Below, in pieces: positions 35,301-44,000 of a stretch of DNA of 64,000 nucleotides. Origin of the DNA: Ohtaekwangia kribbensis (GTDB lineage: Bacteria; Bacteroidota; Bacteroidia; Cytophagales; Cyclobacteriaceae). Made by a program: the position numbers and the translations under genes. Location of the stretch: NCBI RefSeq assembly GCF_042676245.1, contig NZ_JBHTKA010000001.1:1054001-1118000 (forward strand), written 5' to 3'. Position 1 is the first letter of the stretch. Each line of letters begins with the position of its first letter. The notes beneath the pieces were generated by a model. That model made no database searches. It had not been told where the DNA came from and saw only the letters and a program-made list of their open reading frames with translations.

Positions 35301-37659
35301 CCGGTACAGATGCAGAACCCGGTTCGTTAAAAGTAATGATAACATCATCGGTGCGCGGTGTACAGTTTCCGCTAACCACCGTCCAGCGATAAGTGTAACT
35401 GCCGTACGCAGCCGGTGACGTATCCAGCAACGCGATATTTGTAGCAGCCTGCTCGTCATTATCAAAAGAAGTATTACCCGCTATAGGGCCTGCAATTTGT
35501 GTCCACCTGCCAGTTCCTATAGCAGGAGCTGTAGCATTGAGGGAACCATTCGTTCCGCAGAAGGCATTGTCAGTACCGGCATTCTGTACACCGGGGTCTG
35601 TACCAAACTCCACATTCAATTCAGCAAAGCTTACGCAGGATCCACTCGTTACCGTCCAACGCAAGGTATATATACCGTATACATCTCCGGTAAAGATTGA
35701 ATTACCACTCGTTGCATTTGAAAAATTTGCCGCTGATGCGGAAGAGCCTGCAGGTCGTGACGTTACTGTCCACGCACCTGTGCCAGGCGTAGGGTCACTT
35801 CCACCTAATGCTGTTGAAGTCAACAAGGTCTGACAGAATGATTGATCTGCACCAACACTTGCCGCTGTAGGATTCGGAAAAACATCTACTGTCTCAATCG
35901 AACTTACAGCTTCTGCACACACACCGTTGGCAACTACCGCGCGGAATCTATAGTTACCCGCAGTTACTATACCGGGTGTTATAGAATTACCCGTGCCTAA
36001 AGCAGCATTGGGCAAAAAGGGTCCGTTATTAAAAGAGACTTCCCAGCGCTGAACGGTGCCCAACTCTCCGGTTAAGTTTATAGTACCTACTCCTGTTGTC
36101 TCACAGACATCCGGGGTTGTTGAAAGCGTCCCTCCTACACTTGGTGCAAAAATCTGTACACTTAAATTTCTATTCGGTGATGTACAGGTTGGATTAGCAG
36201 TGTATCTTCTGTTAACGCGTATAATTCTCGTTACCGAAGCAGCGCCACCAAAATTTATACCTGAGAAATTAAACGTAGCACTGGTTGCCGTTGATGTGAA
36301 CGTTACACCGCCACCACCGCCTACGGTCCATACATATTGTGTAGCTCCGCCTATTGTTTCGGTAGCAGCCGCTGGCAATGTCAGCGTCATGGTAGCATCG
36401 TTACAGATCTGGTTAATATACCCGGCAGGTATAGGAACGATTGGTAGATCTTCCCGTATCGTCAGCGTAACAGGTATCCGTGGACTTTCGCAGGAAACTC
36501 CATCAGCATTATTAACTGCATAGTAGCTCGCCCACACTCTATATACACCGGCTACAGCATTGTTTACGCCAATAGCCGATGCGGGTAGGGATGCCGTTGT
36601 GTAACCAGCAATTACAGTTCCCGGTACACCAGCGTTATCCCGAAACCATGTAACAACAGAACCCGGAAATGCACCAGGTATCGTAATTGAAAAATCGGGT
36701 AACGGACTCACTCCGTTACAAACTAAATTATTGTTAGCTGTGGGAGCCGGCGGTTGATCAACCACGCGGATTCTTGCCGTCTCTGTTACCGGAGTTCCTG
36801 GAAATGGATTACAGGTATTCCAGTATTCCATTGTGATCTCGAACTCCTGTCCTACCTGTGCATCTGCCGGAATTGTTATAGGCAAGGTAACAGTTGGTGT
36901 AAGCGGAGCGATGGATGGGTTATCGGTAACAACTGCTCCCTGAAAAGGATATGCCTGAACTGTCCCGTTTACTTCAACGCCTGTTGCTGATGTAACGGTG
37001 TTTACTGTGCCGTATGTAAAACGTCTCCAGCGTTGCGCCTGGTTGATCGGGTTGGGTAATGTATACTCTGGGGGTACACAGTTTAATATACTCCTGTCGG
37101 TAAATGTGACAGTCGTTTCCGTTCCGCGACAAACGAGATATGTGTTTACATTGGTTGTAGTTTCTTCTAGTCGCAGTTCACCCGAGTTCTCATCATCTAC
37201 ATTCCATCGCGTGAATTTTGGTGATGCACCAAAGTTCGGAGTACACTGAACTCCATTGACAAGCAAAGCAACACGAGGTATATATTCGCATTGAACATCG
37301 TTACCCGTTGTCGGAAAGTAATGTTTCAGATTTACTACCTGCCAAGTATTGGGGCCTGTCTTCGTTGCAGGTACTACTTGAGGTGCTGTCCCGTCATCCC
37401 AGTCTACTGTAAATGAAACTATGTCACCGTCAATCACATTACCGGCAGTGATCATAAGTTCGGCACCGGTACCTGGACCGCCCAACACATCTATATTGGC
37501 ACATGGTAGACCAGCGCTGGTACTTACCGCTCCACCGGTTATCCCACTACCACCAACACCGAAGCATGCCTGCGCATATGCATTGGTTGAGCAGGTGAAC
37601 AGTAGCAGAGCAAAAAAAGGTGACAGTAGTATACCTCTTACCGGGTAAAGAAAATTCAT
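29305..37659 (-). CDS. Giant SprB-like cell-surface adhesin with T9SS type-B C-terminal sorting domain
   Basis: A 2784-aa exported protein. Signal peptide 1-29 (ending STNAYAQ). It then has a string of Ig/PKD-like and SprB-like units: cysteine-containing beta-sandwiches such as DADAGADFAICEG and NAGTDNAFCG, SprB-like segments (GGNPGYTYVLDQDPLN, DTKGCQ), and late PKD domains with WNWNDGSPEEV and YYWDFNDGGTSAEF. The last ~100 residues are the gliding-motility/CHU_C sorting module (IPNAFTPNITGPNGG, FQMQIFDRWGNLIFES, LPAGVYVYKIVM), recognised by the type IX system. Units are divergent, unlike the near-identical repeats of the 3897-aa adhesin. The PorP/SprF gene 6 bp downstream is its probable partner. 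Likely role: surface adhesion or gliding. Confidence 0.95.
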   Translation of the reverse strand: MNFLYPVRGILLSPFFALLLFTCSTNAYAQACFGVGGSGITGGAVSTSAGLPCANIDVLGGPGTGAELMITAGNVIDGDIVSFTVDWDDGTAPQVVPATKTGPNTWQVVNLKHYFPTTGNDVQCEYIPRVALLVNGVQCTPNFGASPKFTRWNVDDENSGELRLEETTTNVNTYLVCRGTETTVTFTDRSILNCVPPEYTLPNPINQAQRWRRFTYGTVNTVTSATGVEVNGTVQAYPFQGAVVTDNPSIAPLTPTVTLPITIPADAQVGQEFEITMEYWNTCNPFPGTPVTETARIRVVDQPPAPTANNNLVCNGVSPLPDFSITIPGAFPGSVVTWFRDNAGVPGTVIAGYTTASLPASAIGVNNAVAGVYRVWASYYAVNNADGVSCESPRIPVTLTIREDLPIVPIPAGYINQICNDATMTLTLPAAATETIGGATQYVWTVGGGGGVTFTSTATSATFNFSGINFGGAASVTRIIRVNRRYTANPTCTSPNRNLSVQIFAPSVGGTLSTTPDVCETTGVGTINLTGELGTVQRWEVSFNNGPFLPNAALGTGNSITPGIVTAGNYRFRAVVANGVCAEAVSSIETVDVFPNPTAASVGADQSFCQTLLTSTALGGSDPTPGTGAWTVTSRPAGSSASAANFSNATSGNSIFTGDVYGIYTLRWTVTSGSCVSFAELNVEFGTDPGVQNAGTDNAFCGTNGSLNATAPAIGTGRWTQIAGPIAGNTSFDNDEQAATNIALLDTSPAAYGSYTYRWTVVSGNCTPRTDDVIITFNEPGSASVPADFVSCVDQTTLAPITLTGAAVAGGAAQGRWEVVSGSGTFTSNNGNPGAALPAANTDDAYRPSVADFTAGSVQLRFVAIDPDGAGPCGNVNSPTNLTITFDRKPADADAGADFAICEGDVANLNAVAVNNGGIGIWSPATGVADVNDETTTVTGLTTTTTFTWTVYSAMGNLATPPNGSCAATTNDVIVTVNPLPEANDPAPNDLCETIAGTLTTTNVTLSVYDAAIIGAAAPADRTVKWYANAFDQVNDINPITTVDIHDGDKLFVRVIDITTAPLNCHTLQEVNFTVNPKPVVMATSFYYCEEAPAGTGRVDDIDLTLATVGDDITALPAADRTITWYTSQLDAEGAVNLLANPNDIDITASTIYFARVENIHTGCFNVVQVNLIVKPLPADPVITGKGDPCKNGSELYRVGQIAGATYTWTYPPTFQYLGGGGANDFYILLSFPNAVSDDLSVKVTVNGCESNVVTKTIQVSDDPQGYSIVPPNVDICENGIYQFSVSPNNTGSSTYNWQVLKQSDGLPGGGIVADGQTTGVVQIQFLSEDVFVKVSESNASGCTGPPTQIPVAVNKRPTMDNATTAICSGDVTGIILSENATSPVVATTFDVQVPAVLPGITPVSGPTQGVLAPTGITNDSYKNQTIAPVLSLLYRVKPISAVGCVGEEKSITLDIKAEPVMDITLGKAVCSDNPIEVTLKSAIGFLPADKFVIESIVYDAAVLTPLTPLPATGATLYNPDIIYNHRWENITGSDANVTYNIRPYNSTTGCYGNPAVPVVITIQRKPLVTPVSLPPVCSGDVLNIPLTSVNVNNATFTWTVSQVNGNITGATGSTTNVINDKLVNNSLAVGTVVYEVRATNPSSAPLCSGPAEYITITVRPSPAITTPLNETACSDGYGGNTVVKDLTSYHTQVSTEPGVTYTWFTNENDFAGSQIPPAQITAYTLTDALPVYVRVLNPAATSGCYKDATVTFDVRPTPQLTVDPIETTDPRFNITCNGLANGQIAVWAQYGTNHTFSKDGTTFVPAVLFSNLGAGNYIIYTKNAEGCQDSAPVSIIQPDPIVAGTPSVVDVSCFNDPTPDGEIHIAATGGTAAGGGDALIFSLLQDSNVPYDAVNERFIGLRATTYTVRIEDKNGCTLYVPNIVVKQPGDIAFTIDITSDYNGYDVSCAGQSDGEISVDIANITGGNPGYTYVLDQDPLNLSGTTDGSFQGLSANILYTVTVTDTKGCQKTSLPELLIDPIPLFAGVVGFDKDICEGADPTAFQELSQPFGGIGNYVYRWEESADNIAYAPAAGINNNPTYDPPPLTDLMYYRRVVASGTCAEDITDVVKVVVHTLPQATLTAPSEICENGFFTLDFKFTNGQAPYFFDYSDGTTTYSLVGGEDRPVPILNYTATKTFTLTHLKDFYGCEPVSYPQPVTVKMINMNTSFTVAPVTPQCSGGEYTFTWTVNPDVEYVWNWNDGSPEEVIPAIPGPASPVVMQVKHIFTSANVGGNTVIPVTLTARSTTVAACIKQSVAQNITIYPNIFINVAPDRTQICSGEKVKFVNSTVGGSVHRWFYRTQGGDPSEVREERTFATAATQEYTLTNTTNQTVVYEIVYQVTNGSCSDEIVMPVTVYRSMIADFNATSITAYTGGEAFADFLDTSLPVNDPDFRYEWDFGTASTPTTFDGYTPPQIRYTAIGEKYIRLVVTNKLAEAAGLSCFKDKSLRIEVLLPPLGASFKYTPQATCFPAAITITENNATGDLYEWTLKDKAGNTLVITNETLPVFKVAAPGEYTIFLKTTNSITGQTAESDNRNTPVQIMDNPYAAFEVVPDSVVFVPDETGIQMRNNTLRANNYYWDFNDGGTSAEFQPEHHYQLAGNYLIVLSASHNYGPKDFDGDGIIDGDLICYDTATQVIIAKKGGRIRIPNAFTPNITGPNGGYSDGLFNDVFRPIMDGVEEFQMQIFDRWGNLIFESNDKNQGWDGYDKNGRLLPAGVYVYKIVMRLSDDQRTTQLGDVTLIR

Positions 37660-37960
37660 CTCGATAGAAATCAGTTAGGTTTTAAGCCCGAAATTAAACA
37701 TTAAAGCAGTCCTGCCAAAGAATTACTACCACGATAAGGGTAGCAGATTCGTGTGTTTAATTAATGATCCTTGAGGGAATGTAACCTTTAGGGAGACTTT
37801 TTTCAACGAGATTATCAGCAAGAGAACGCATGTATTGATTTACACAACGGAGTAGCTACACACAGATTGAGATATGCAAATGAAATTACTTTAAAAAACG
37901 AAAGCCCTCCATATTCATGAAGGGCTTTCAGTTAGGTATAGGTCGGGTTAGGTAAAAAAA
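37660..37960. other. 301-bp intergenic region upstream of the 2784-aa adhesin
   Basis: No gene is seen. It should carry the adhesin promoter (minus strand) but no box matching TAnnTTTG closely was found. The terminator of the PUR-family gene lies at its distal end (37893-37929). Confidence 0.6.
37893..37929 (-). terminator. Terminator of the PUR-family gene
   Basis: A perfect 9-bp inverted repeat (37900-37908 with 37921-37929) is followed on the minus strand by a T run (complement of the A run 37893-37898), 31 bp after the stop codon. Confidence 0.85.
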
Positions 37961-38320
37961 TCAATCCCATTTAAGTTCTGTATCTAACGTTGAGGGCTTC
38001 GAAGAAGCTTCTGCTGGTTCTTCAGCTTCATGCATGTGATCGAATTGACTGAAGTCCACGGTTGGCATCAATTCATTCTTCACGTGATTTACTGTGTTTG
38101 TCAAAGCTTCCAGGAATTTATTAAAGTCTTCCTTGTACAAAAAGATCTTGTGCTTCTCGTAGGAGAAACCATCTTCTTTAAAGCGTTTCTTACTCTCCGT
38201 TATCGTGAGATAGTAATCATTCGAGCGAGTCGATTTCACATCAAAGAAATACGTCCTCTTTCCGGCCTTTACTTTCGCTGAGTAAATTTCGTCTCTGCCG
38301 TTTTGCTTGTTCTCTTCCAC
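37961..38320 (-). CDS. PUR-family nucleic-acid-binding protein (DUF3276)
   Basis: A 119-aa protein of the DUF3276/PUR family of Bacteroidota. The single PUR-like repeat is seen as EIYSAKVKAGKRTYFFDVKS, DYYLTITESKKRF and HKIFLYKEDFNKFLEALTN; related proteins in Borrelia and Bacteroidota bind single-stranded DNA or RNA as dimers. The C-terminal ~35 residues are acidic and probably disordered (HEAEEPAEASSKPS, then a terminal LKWD). It is divergent from the DUF58 gene and ends in a strong terminator. The gene is usually single-copy and highly expressed; target is unknown. Confidence 0.93.
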   Translation of the reverse strand: MEENKQNGRDEIYSAKVKAGKRTYFFDVKSTRSNDYYLTITESKKRFKEDGFSYEKHKIFLYKEDFNKFLEALTNTVNHVKNELMPTVDFSQFDHMHEAEEPAEASSKPSTLDTELKWD

Positions 38321-38488
38321 AATCCTTCAGTTTTTAGGGTTAGGTTCAAGTTTGGTTCCAACTAAGTTAGTACTTTGGTCATTCATTCCAAACTAACCAA
38401 ATACTATTTCGTTAACGATTTCGGTTTATAGTGCTAATAAAGCTTTACTATCTCCAAATAATCAACAATATTCGGCTTTTCCAAATAC

Positions 38489-39394
38489 GTGAAGGCAGAC
38501 CTTAATCAAATTAACCAAAACAGCAGCCTCGAGCTTCTCGCACATCAGCTCGTAGAAGGCTTTATTACGGGACTCCATAAGTCACCATATCACGGTTTTT
38601 CGGTTGAATTCGCCGAACACAGGCTCTACAATGAAGGAGAGAGTACACGGCATATCGACTGGAAAGTATATGCGCGCACGGATCGGTTATTTACAAAAAG
38701 ATATGAAGAGGAGACGAACCTTCGATGCCTGATCGCACTGGATGTATCAGCTTCCATGTTCTATCCGGCAGATTCTCGGGCAAAAATCCGGTTCAGTAAA
38801 TATGCGGCCGCAGCACTGTCTTATCTATTGAATCGCCAACGGGATGCCGTGGGATTGTGTTTGTTCTCAGATACCATTCACGAACTCACTCCGGTAAAAT
38901 CATCACCTACGCACCTCGATAAATTACTGCGGTTATTGAATGATCTCGAAGATCGAAAGCCTGCGCAGACTAAAACGCAAGTGGCTAAAGTTCTTCATGA
39001 GATCGCTGAGAAGATTCACAAGCGCTCATTGGTAATTATATTCAGTGATATGTTTGACTCTGAAGAGAGTACCGATGATCTCTTTAAAGCACTGCAGCAT
39101 TTGAAGCATAACAAACACGAGGTAATCGTATTCCATGTGATGGATAACCAGACAGAGTTACTCTTTAACTTTGAAGATCGCCCGATGGAATTCATTGATC
39201 TTGAAACCGGCGATCGTCTGAAACTAAATCCTGCAGACATCAAACAATCTTACCGAGAGGAAGCTGATCAATTTCACAAAGCACTGAAGATGCGCTGCAA
39301 TCAGTATAAAATAGACTTCATTGAAGCCGATGTTCAAAGCGACTTCAATGGAGTTCTTCAGACATATCTGATTAAGCGAGCAAAAATGAGATGA
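38489..39394 (+). CDS. DUF58 / von Willebrand factor A-like protein
   Basis: A 301-aa cytoplasmic protein starting from GTG. The DUF58 signature is HIDWKVYARTDRLFTKRYEEE, and a vWA-like fold follows with a MIDAS-like segment, ALDVSASMFYP (DxSxS), and further sheets (DAVGLCLFSD, LVIIFSDMFDSEES). Such proteins typically accompany MoxR-type AAA+ ATPases and vWA/BatA-type aerotolerance proteins, but no moxR gene is in the window. It contains no transmembrane helix, unlike longer DUF58 proteins, consistent with the short form. The stop is followed by a long palindrome (39408-39469) that faces the ferredoxin gene. Role is inferred: assembly or maturation of protein complexes. Confidence 0.92.
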   Translation: MKADLNQINQNSSLELLAHQLVEGFITGLHKSPYHGFSVEFAEHRLYNEGESTRHIDWKVYARTDRLFTKRYEEETNLRCLIALDVSASMFYPADSRAKIRFSKYAAAALSYLLNRQRDAVGLCLFSDTIHELTPVKSSPTHLDKLLRLLNDLEDRKPAQTKTQVAKVLHEIAEKIHKRSLVIIFSDMFDSEESTDDLFKALQHLKHNKHEVIVFHVMDNQTELLFNFEDRPMEFIDLETGDRLKLNPADIKQSYREEADQFHKALKMRCNQYKIDFIEADVQSDFNGVLQTYLIKRAKMR

Positions 39395-39407
39395 TGTAAT
39401 TCATTAA

Positions 39408-39469
39408 CCGTTAATCGTTATTAACGTAGTCGCTACATTCCGATACGACTAACTGATAACGATTAACGG
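39408..39469. terminator. 62-bp palindrome between the convergent DUF58 and ferredoxin genes
   Basis: Perfect 14-bp arms (39408-39421 and 39456-39469) enclose a second pair, AGTCG and CGACT, giving a long cruciform-like structure. It probably terminates both converging transcripts, although no long T run follows. Confidence 0.55.
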
Positions 39470-39480
39470 ATAACCATTCA

Positions 39481-39837
39481 CTACGCTGCAACTTCCTGAT
39501 GAAGCCAGGCTTTCTTCGCGAGCAGTTCTTCTTTCGTTTCTACGTAGTCAGGATCAGGCACGCAGCAATCTACAGGACATACTGCCGCACACTGAGGTTC
39601 TTCATGGAAGCCTGTACATTCCGTACATTTTCCAGGAACGATATAATAAAATTCATTGGACACAGGAGTCTGTGAGTCCTTAGCATCTACTGCCGAACCG
39701 TCTTCCAATTCTACTTTTTCCAATTTAGTGCCCCCGGCCCAATTCCACTCGCGGCCGCCTTCGTAGATCGCCGTGTTGGGGCATTCCGGTTCGCATGCAC
39801 CGCAGTTGATGCACTCGTCCGTAATAATTATTGCCAT
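39481..39837 (-). CDS. Ferredoxin, two 4Fe-4S clusters
   Basis: A 118-aa dicluster ferredoxin. The first motif is C9-x2-C12-x2-C15-x3-C19-P (DECINCGACEPECP). The second is C71-x2-C74 then C83 and C87 in CAAVCPVDCC, with an expanded loop (CTECTGFHEEPQC) as in the long 7- or 8-iron ferredoxins. Residues ~27-65 form an insert between clusters. It carries low-potential electrons in the cytoplasm. It is divergent from the acyl-CoA reductase gene 87 bp away, a pairing commonly seen in Bacteroidota; whether they work together is not known. A palindrome separates it from the DUF58 gene. Confidence 0.96.
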   Translation of the reverse strand: MAIIITDECINCGACEPECPNTAIYEGGREWNWAGGTKLEKVELEDGSAVDAKDSQTPVSNEFYYIVPGKCTECTGFHEEPQCAAVCPVDCCVPDPDYVETKEELLAKKAWLHQEVAA

Positions 39838-39924
39838 GCTTTATCTAATTTTGGTCCGTTTACCAATACAAAAATAATCTAAACATCCATAAAACGGACA
39901 CGTCTCCATAAAAGTTTACAACTG

Positions 39925-40923
39925 ATGAATGCACATGTAAGAATAAATGCTTTTAGTTTACTAGGACAAACATTAAAAAACATAGATGACGCTGAGTTTC
40001 AAACGTTAACCGAGCAGGTTGCCCGCGAAAATCCCTGGTTTACCAAAGAGAACGTTCGTATGGCAATTGATGGTATCATAAAATTACTACAGAAGGAAAG
40101 ACTAGAGCAATGGGTTTCTTCCTACAACTTACGTGATCAATCTAAAAAAATTGCACTTGTCCTGGCCGGAAATATACCACTCGTTGGTTTTCATGACCTG
40201 CTTTCGGTGCTGATCAGCGGGAACAACGCCCTGATAAAACCAAGTTCCAAAGATTCGGTATTGCTGAAGTTTGTTATTCAAAAACTGAACGACATTGAAC
40301 CTGCATTTCGTGATAAGATCGAGTTGGCAGAGCAGCTCAGGAATTTTGATGCCGTGATCGCTACGGGCAGTGATAACTCCGCGCGCTACTTCGATTACTA
40401 CTTTGGTAAATATCCCAGCATCATTCGCAAGAACAGAACATCTGTTGCTATACTTCACGGAAATGAAAGTGAAGATGACTTAAGAACACTCGGCATAGAT
40501 GTATTCAGTTACTTCGGATTAGGATGCAGAAATATATCCAAGCTTCTTGTACCGGCCGGGTATTCATTCAACAAACTATTTTCAACGTGGGAAGTATATC
40601 AGCCTATTATTAATCATCATAAATACTGCAACAATTATGATTACCAGAAATCCATCATGCTGATAAATCTGATTCCTTTTCTGGATAATGGTTTTGTTAT
40701 GCTTCATGAAAATGCCAGGATGGTCTCTCCTATCTCAGTTGTCTACTATGAACGGTATACCGATGAAGCAGACTTGTCAAAAAAGTTAACGGAGGCTAAA
40801 GACAAGATCCAGTGTATTGTAGGCAATGGAAATCATGCTATACCATTCGGCAAAGCACAGTATCCTGATTTGTGGGATTATGCAGATGGCGTTGATACGT
40901 TGAAATTCCTCACGAATCTATAA
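39925..40923 (+). CDS. Acyl-CoA reductase (LuxC-like)
   Basis: A 332-aa protein of the acyl-CoA reductase/LuxC family (aldehyde-dehydrogenase superfamily), which reduces acyl-CoA or acyl thioesters to aldehydes with NADPH. Visible blocks are IALVLAGNIPLVGFHDLLSV (nucleotide-binding strand-turn), NALIKPSSKDSVLL, IATGSDNSARYFDYYFG and SYFGLGCRNISKLLVP, where the Cys in GLGCRN is the likely nucleophile. It is shorter than Vibrio LuxC (~480 aa) but matches the form common in Bacteroidota. It is divergent from the ferredoxin and ends in a bidirectional terminator. The physiological substrate is not known here. Confidence 0.92.
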   Translation: MNAHVRINAFSLLGQTLKNIDDAEFQTLTEQVARENPWFTKENVRMAIDGIIKLLQKERLEQWVSSYNLRDQSKKIALVLAGNIPLVGFHDLLSVLISGNNALIKPSSKDSVLLKFVIQKLNDIEPAFRDKIELAEQLRNFDAVIATGSDNSARYFDYYFGKYPSIIRKNRTSVAILHGNESEDDLRTLGIDVFSYFGLGCRNISKLLVPAGYSFNKLFSTWEVYQPIINHHKYCNNYDYQKSIMLINLIPFLDNGFVMLHENARMVSPISVVYYERYTDEADLSKKLTEAKDKIQCIVGNGNHAIPFGKAQYPDLWDYADGVDTLKFLTNL

Positions 40924-40971
40924 TGGATAGCTTCAAGTATATATCCAGAATTCACAACCTCCACAAAAAGA

Positions 40972-40999
40972 AAACACCGGACTATTAAGCCCGGTGTTT
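40972..40999. terminator. Bidirectional terminator between acyl-CoA reductase and the 3897-aa adhesin
   Basis: A perfect 9-bp inverted repeat (40972-40980 with 40991-40999, 10-nt loop) has a T-rich tract downstream on each strand. It lies 27 bp after the adhesin stop and 48 bp after the reductase stop. Confidence 0.85.
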
Positions 41000-41026
41000 C
41001 TGTTTTAATTATACACGCTATGTTTA

Positions 41027-44000
41027 CTAAGGCTTCGCACCACGAAGTACTTCAACCCAACCGGTTATAGCAGATCCATCGGCTATCTTGAGGCGGTAGA
41101 AATATATACCATCGGACACTCCTTCTGCATCCCAGTTATTCTGGTAGCTGTTTGTTGAGTATACCTGTTTACCCCAACGATCGGTAATGACAAGCTTCGC
41201 GTCTGCATCTGGCAAATTACGAATGAAGAACACATCGTTTGAACCATCTTCGTTCGGAGTAAAGATGTTTGGTATATAGATGTCTGTATCCAGCGGCACA
41301 CGCCCTACAACTTCAATCACGCATCCGATCGAATCACGTACCTGAACATTGTAGCGACCTGCCGGAATGTTGCTATAGTTTTTCTCGTACTGTAGATTAT
41401 TGTTAAGCAATACTTCTTCCCAATCCGTCTGAAATGCCTGACCACCTACTGAAGCTGAGTCGAGCTCAATACGGACTTCGTATGGTATCTGACCTCCGGT
41501 AAATCGGGTCACCTGCATTTTACCCGTAAGTATATCCGGATAAGACTCGCTGGTAACGCCTACCTGTGCGAAGAGATGAGGTGTTACTTTATAGTCAACC
41601 AGTTCAGAAGACAACAAGCAGAATGATGAAGACTGTACCTGTGTTATCTGGATCTGGTATTCATCCGGAAGTTGCAGGAACGTATGATCATCGTAATCGA
41701 GGAGCACACTGTTTGTTACCGGTATGGAAGCAACCGGAGTAGTTTCCATCGCAGTACTTGTAAACTTCTTGAATACCTGAATCTCAAATGGTGTTCCAGG
41801 TTCGCCTGTAATATTTGTCAACGCTATCGATACTTCATTGTCATTACAGATTGGAACGATATCGAATGTAAGTGCATATACTCCATCGATCGTGAACGGA
41901 CCTTGTCTTGTAGCGCACAGTGCAGAAGCACCTTTCGCAAATACATAGTACGTTCCTCTTCCTAATGAATCGAATGTAAGCGGCACATCGTTGGAAGGAT
42001 CGAACGTTGTATAGGATCTATACTTCGTTGGTTCAACCAAAGGATCTGCACTGATACCTGCCTGGTATGTTCCAGGATCATTGAATCTGATCGCAAGCTT
42101 ACCGCTCAATCCGTTGTTCGTACAAGTTGCAGATACAACAGACGTTGTGAAGTCGATGAAGCCAGGGAATGTTACGGCAGCTGTAAAGGTCTGCACACAA
42201 CCTATATTATCTTTCACAGTAAGTGTATAGGAACCGCCTGATATATCTGTGAATTCATTATCCGTCTGGAATGTAGTTCCATCCAATGAATATTGATAAG
42301 GGCCACCTACACCACCTGATGCCGTTATGTTTGTGATCGCACCATCATTACCGTTACAAGTTGATGACGTAATATCAAATGTTGCGTTGATAGCAGGGTT
42401 AGCATCCTGCATCACCACGGTAACAGCCGCGTTACACGGATCAGAAGCATTTCGTCTCACACTGATTACAACTTCAAAGGTAGGCGCAGCACCTGCCGGT
42501 ATACCGGTTATCTGGCTGCCTGCCGTAAATGATGTCCAGTTGACTCCATCCAATGACCACTCGAGTAAATTACCAGCTTCACCAGCAACACTCAAGGTAA
42601 GTGCCCCTGTAGGTGTACCGGCACAAACCGGCTGTACTATATTAGAAGCTACTGGCGTGCCTACTGTTCCGGATTGATCGATCGTAAATGTTCCCGGCTT
42701 GATACAGCTTGAATCACCATATACTATAGTATAGGTATAGGTACCCATTGGCAGATTCAGGAAGGTTGTATCATTATAGTTTGTACGTGTGATGTTCAGG
42801 TTTGTACTTGAAACACCATCGATACGAATAATCACACCTTCGTTGTTGATTGCCGGAACAAGCGGATCAATCGTAAAGGTCACTGAACCATTCGACAACG
42901 TACATGTAGCCGGTTTCGGGTTCGGTGTGATCTTAACCGTAGCGCAGTTACCTGTACCACCAGCACATGAACCTGTATTCGACACGTTCACTACAATTTG
43001 AGTGGCAGGGCTTTCACCGCAAGCATATACCGCTGTAACCTCATAAGTAAAGGTTCCCGGAGCTGTGCGAATTAACTCAGCACCTGGTGTGAAGGTTCCT
43101 GTCGTTGTTGTTGCCAGAAGTGTTCTGGTAGCCGGTGCCGTAAACAGATACCACTTGAAGCTTGTTGCTCCCGGAGCGGTTGCTGTTAATACCGGTGCAG
43201 GGTTGTTAACACATATTGTAACCGGGCTGGTAGCCACTGGCGATGCAGAGAAGTTAATCACTACATCATCTGTACTTGGCGTACACGAGCCGTTGGTAAT
43301 TACCCAGCGTAATGTATAGGAGTTACCAGCTACCCCTACAAATTGAGATGTAGGGCTCAGCGGGTTAATTACAACTCCACCGGTTCCACTTACTATGGTC
43401 CATACACCGGTTCCAACGGTCGGGCTATTCGCAGCAAGCGTTGTTACAAACACGCCACAAAGTCCTTGATCCGGACCTGCGTTGGCTACTGTAGGAGCAG
43501 CATCCAGTTTAATTGTCACCTGGTCGGATGTTGAAGCACACGCATTCGCGATGGTCCACTGAAGAACATAAGTCTGACCTGCTGTACCGGTGAATACTGT
43601 TGCCGGATCATTGTCATCTGCGAAGCTTCCACCTGTACCACTTATTATAGTCCATGTACCGGTTCCTATAGTCGCCACATTTCCAGCTAAGGTTGTAGTT
43701 GTAGCACATACGGTTTGATCGGCACCTGCATTCGCTACTGTAGGCGTAACGTCAAACGAGATCGTTACGTCATCGGTGCTCGGTGTACAGATTCCGGTCG
43801 TACTGATTGTCCAACGTAATACATAAGCAGTTCCTGCTGTACCGGTAAATGTACTGGTAGGACTTGATGCATCACCAAATACTCCACCTGTTCCGCTCAC
43901 CACGCTCCATGCTCCTGTACCTACAACTGCTGTGTTCGCAGCCAGTGTGGTACTAGTATTACATATAGCCTGATCAGGACCAGCGTTTGCTGTTGTTGGT

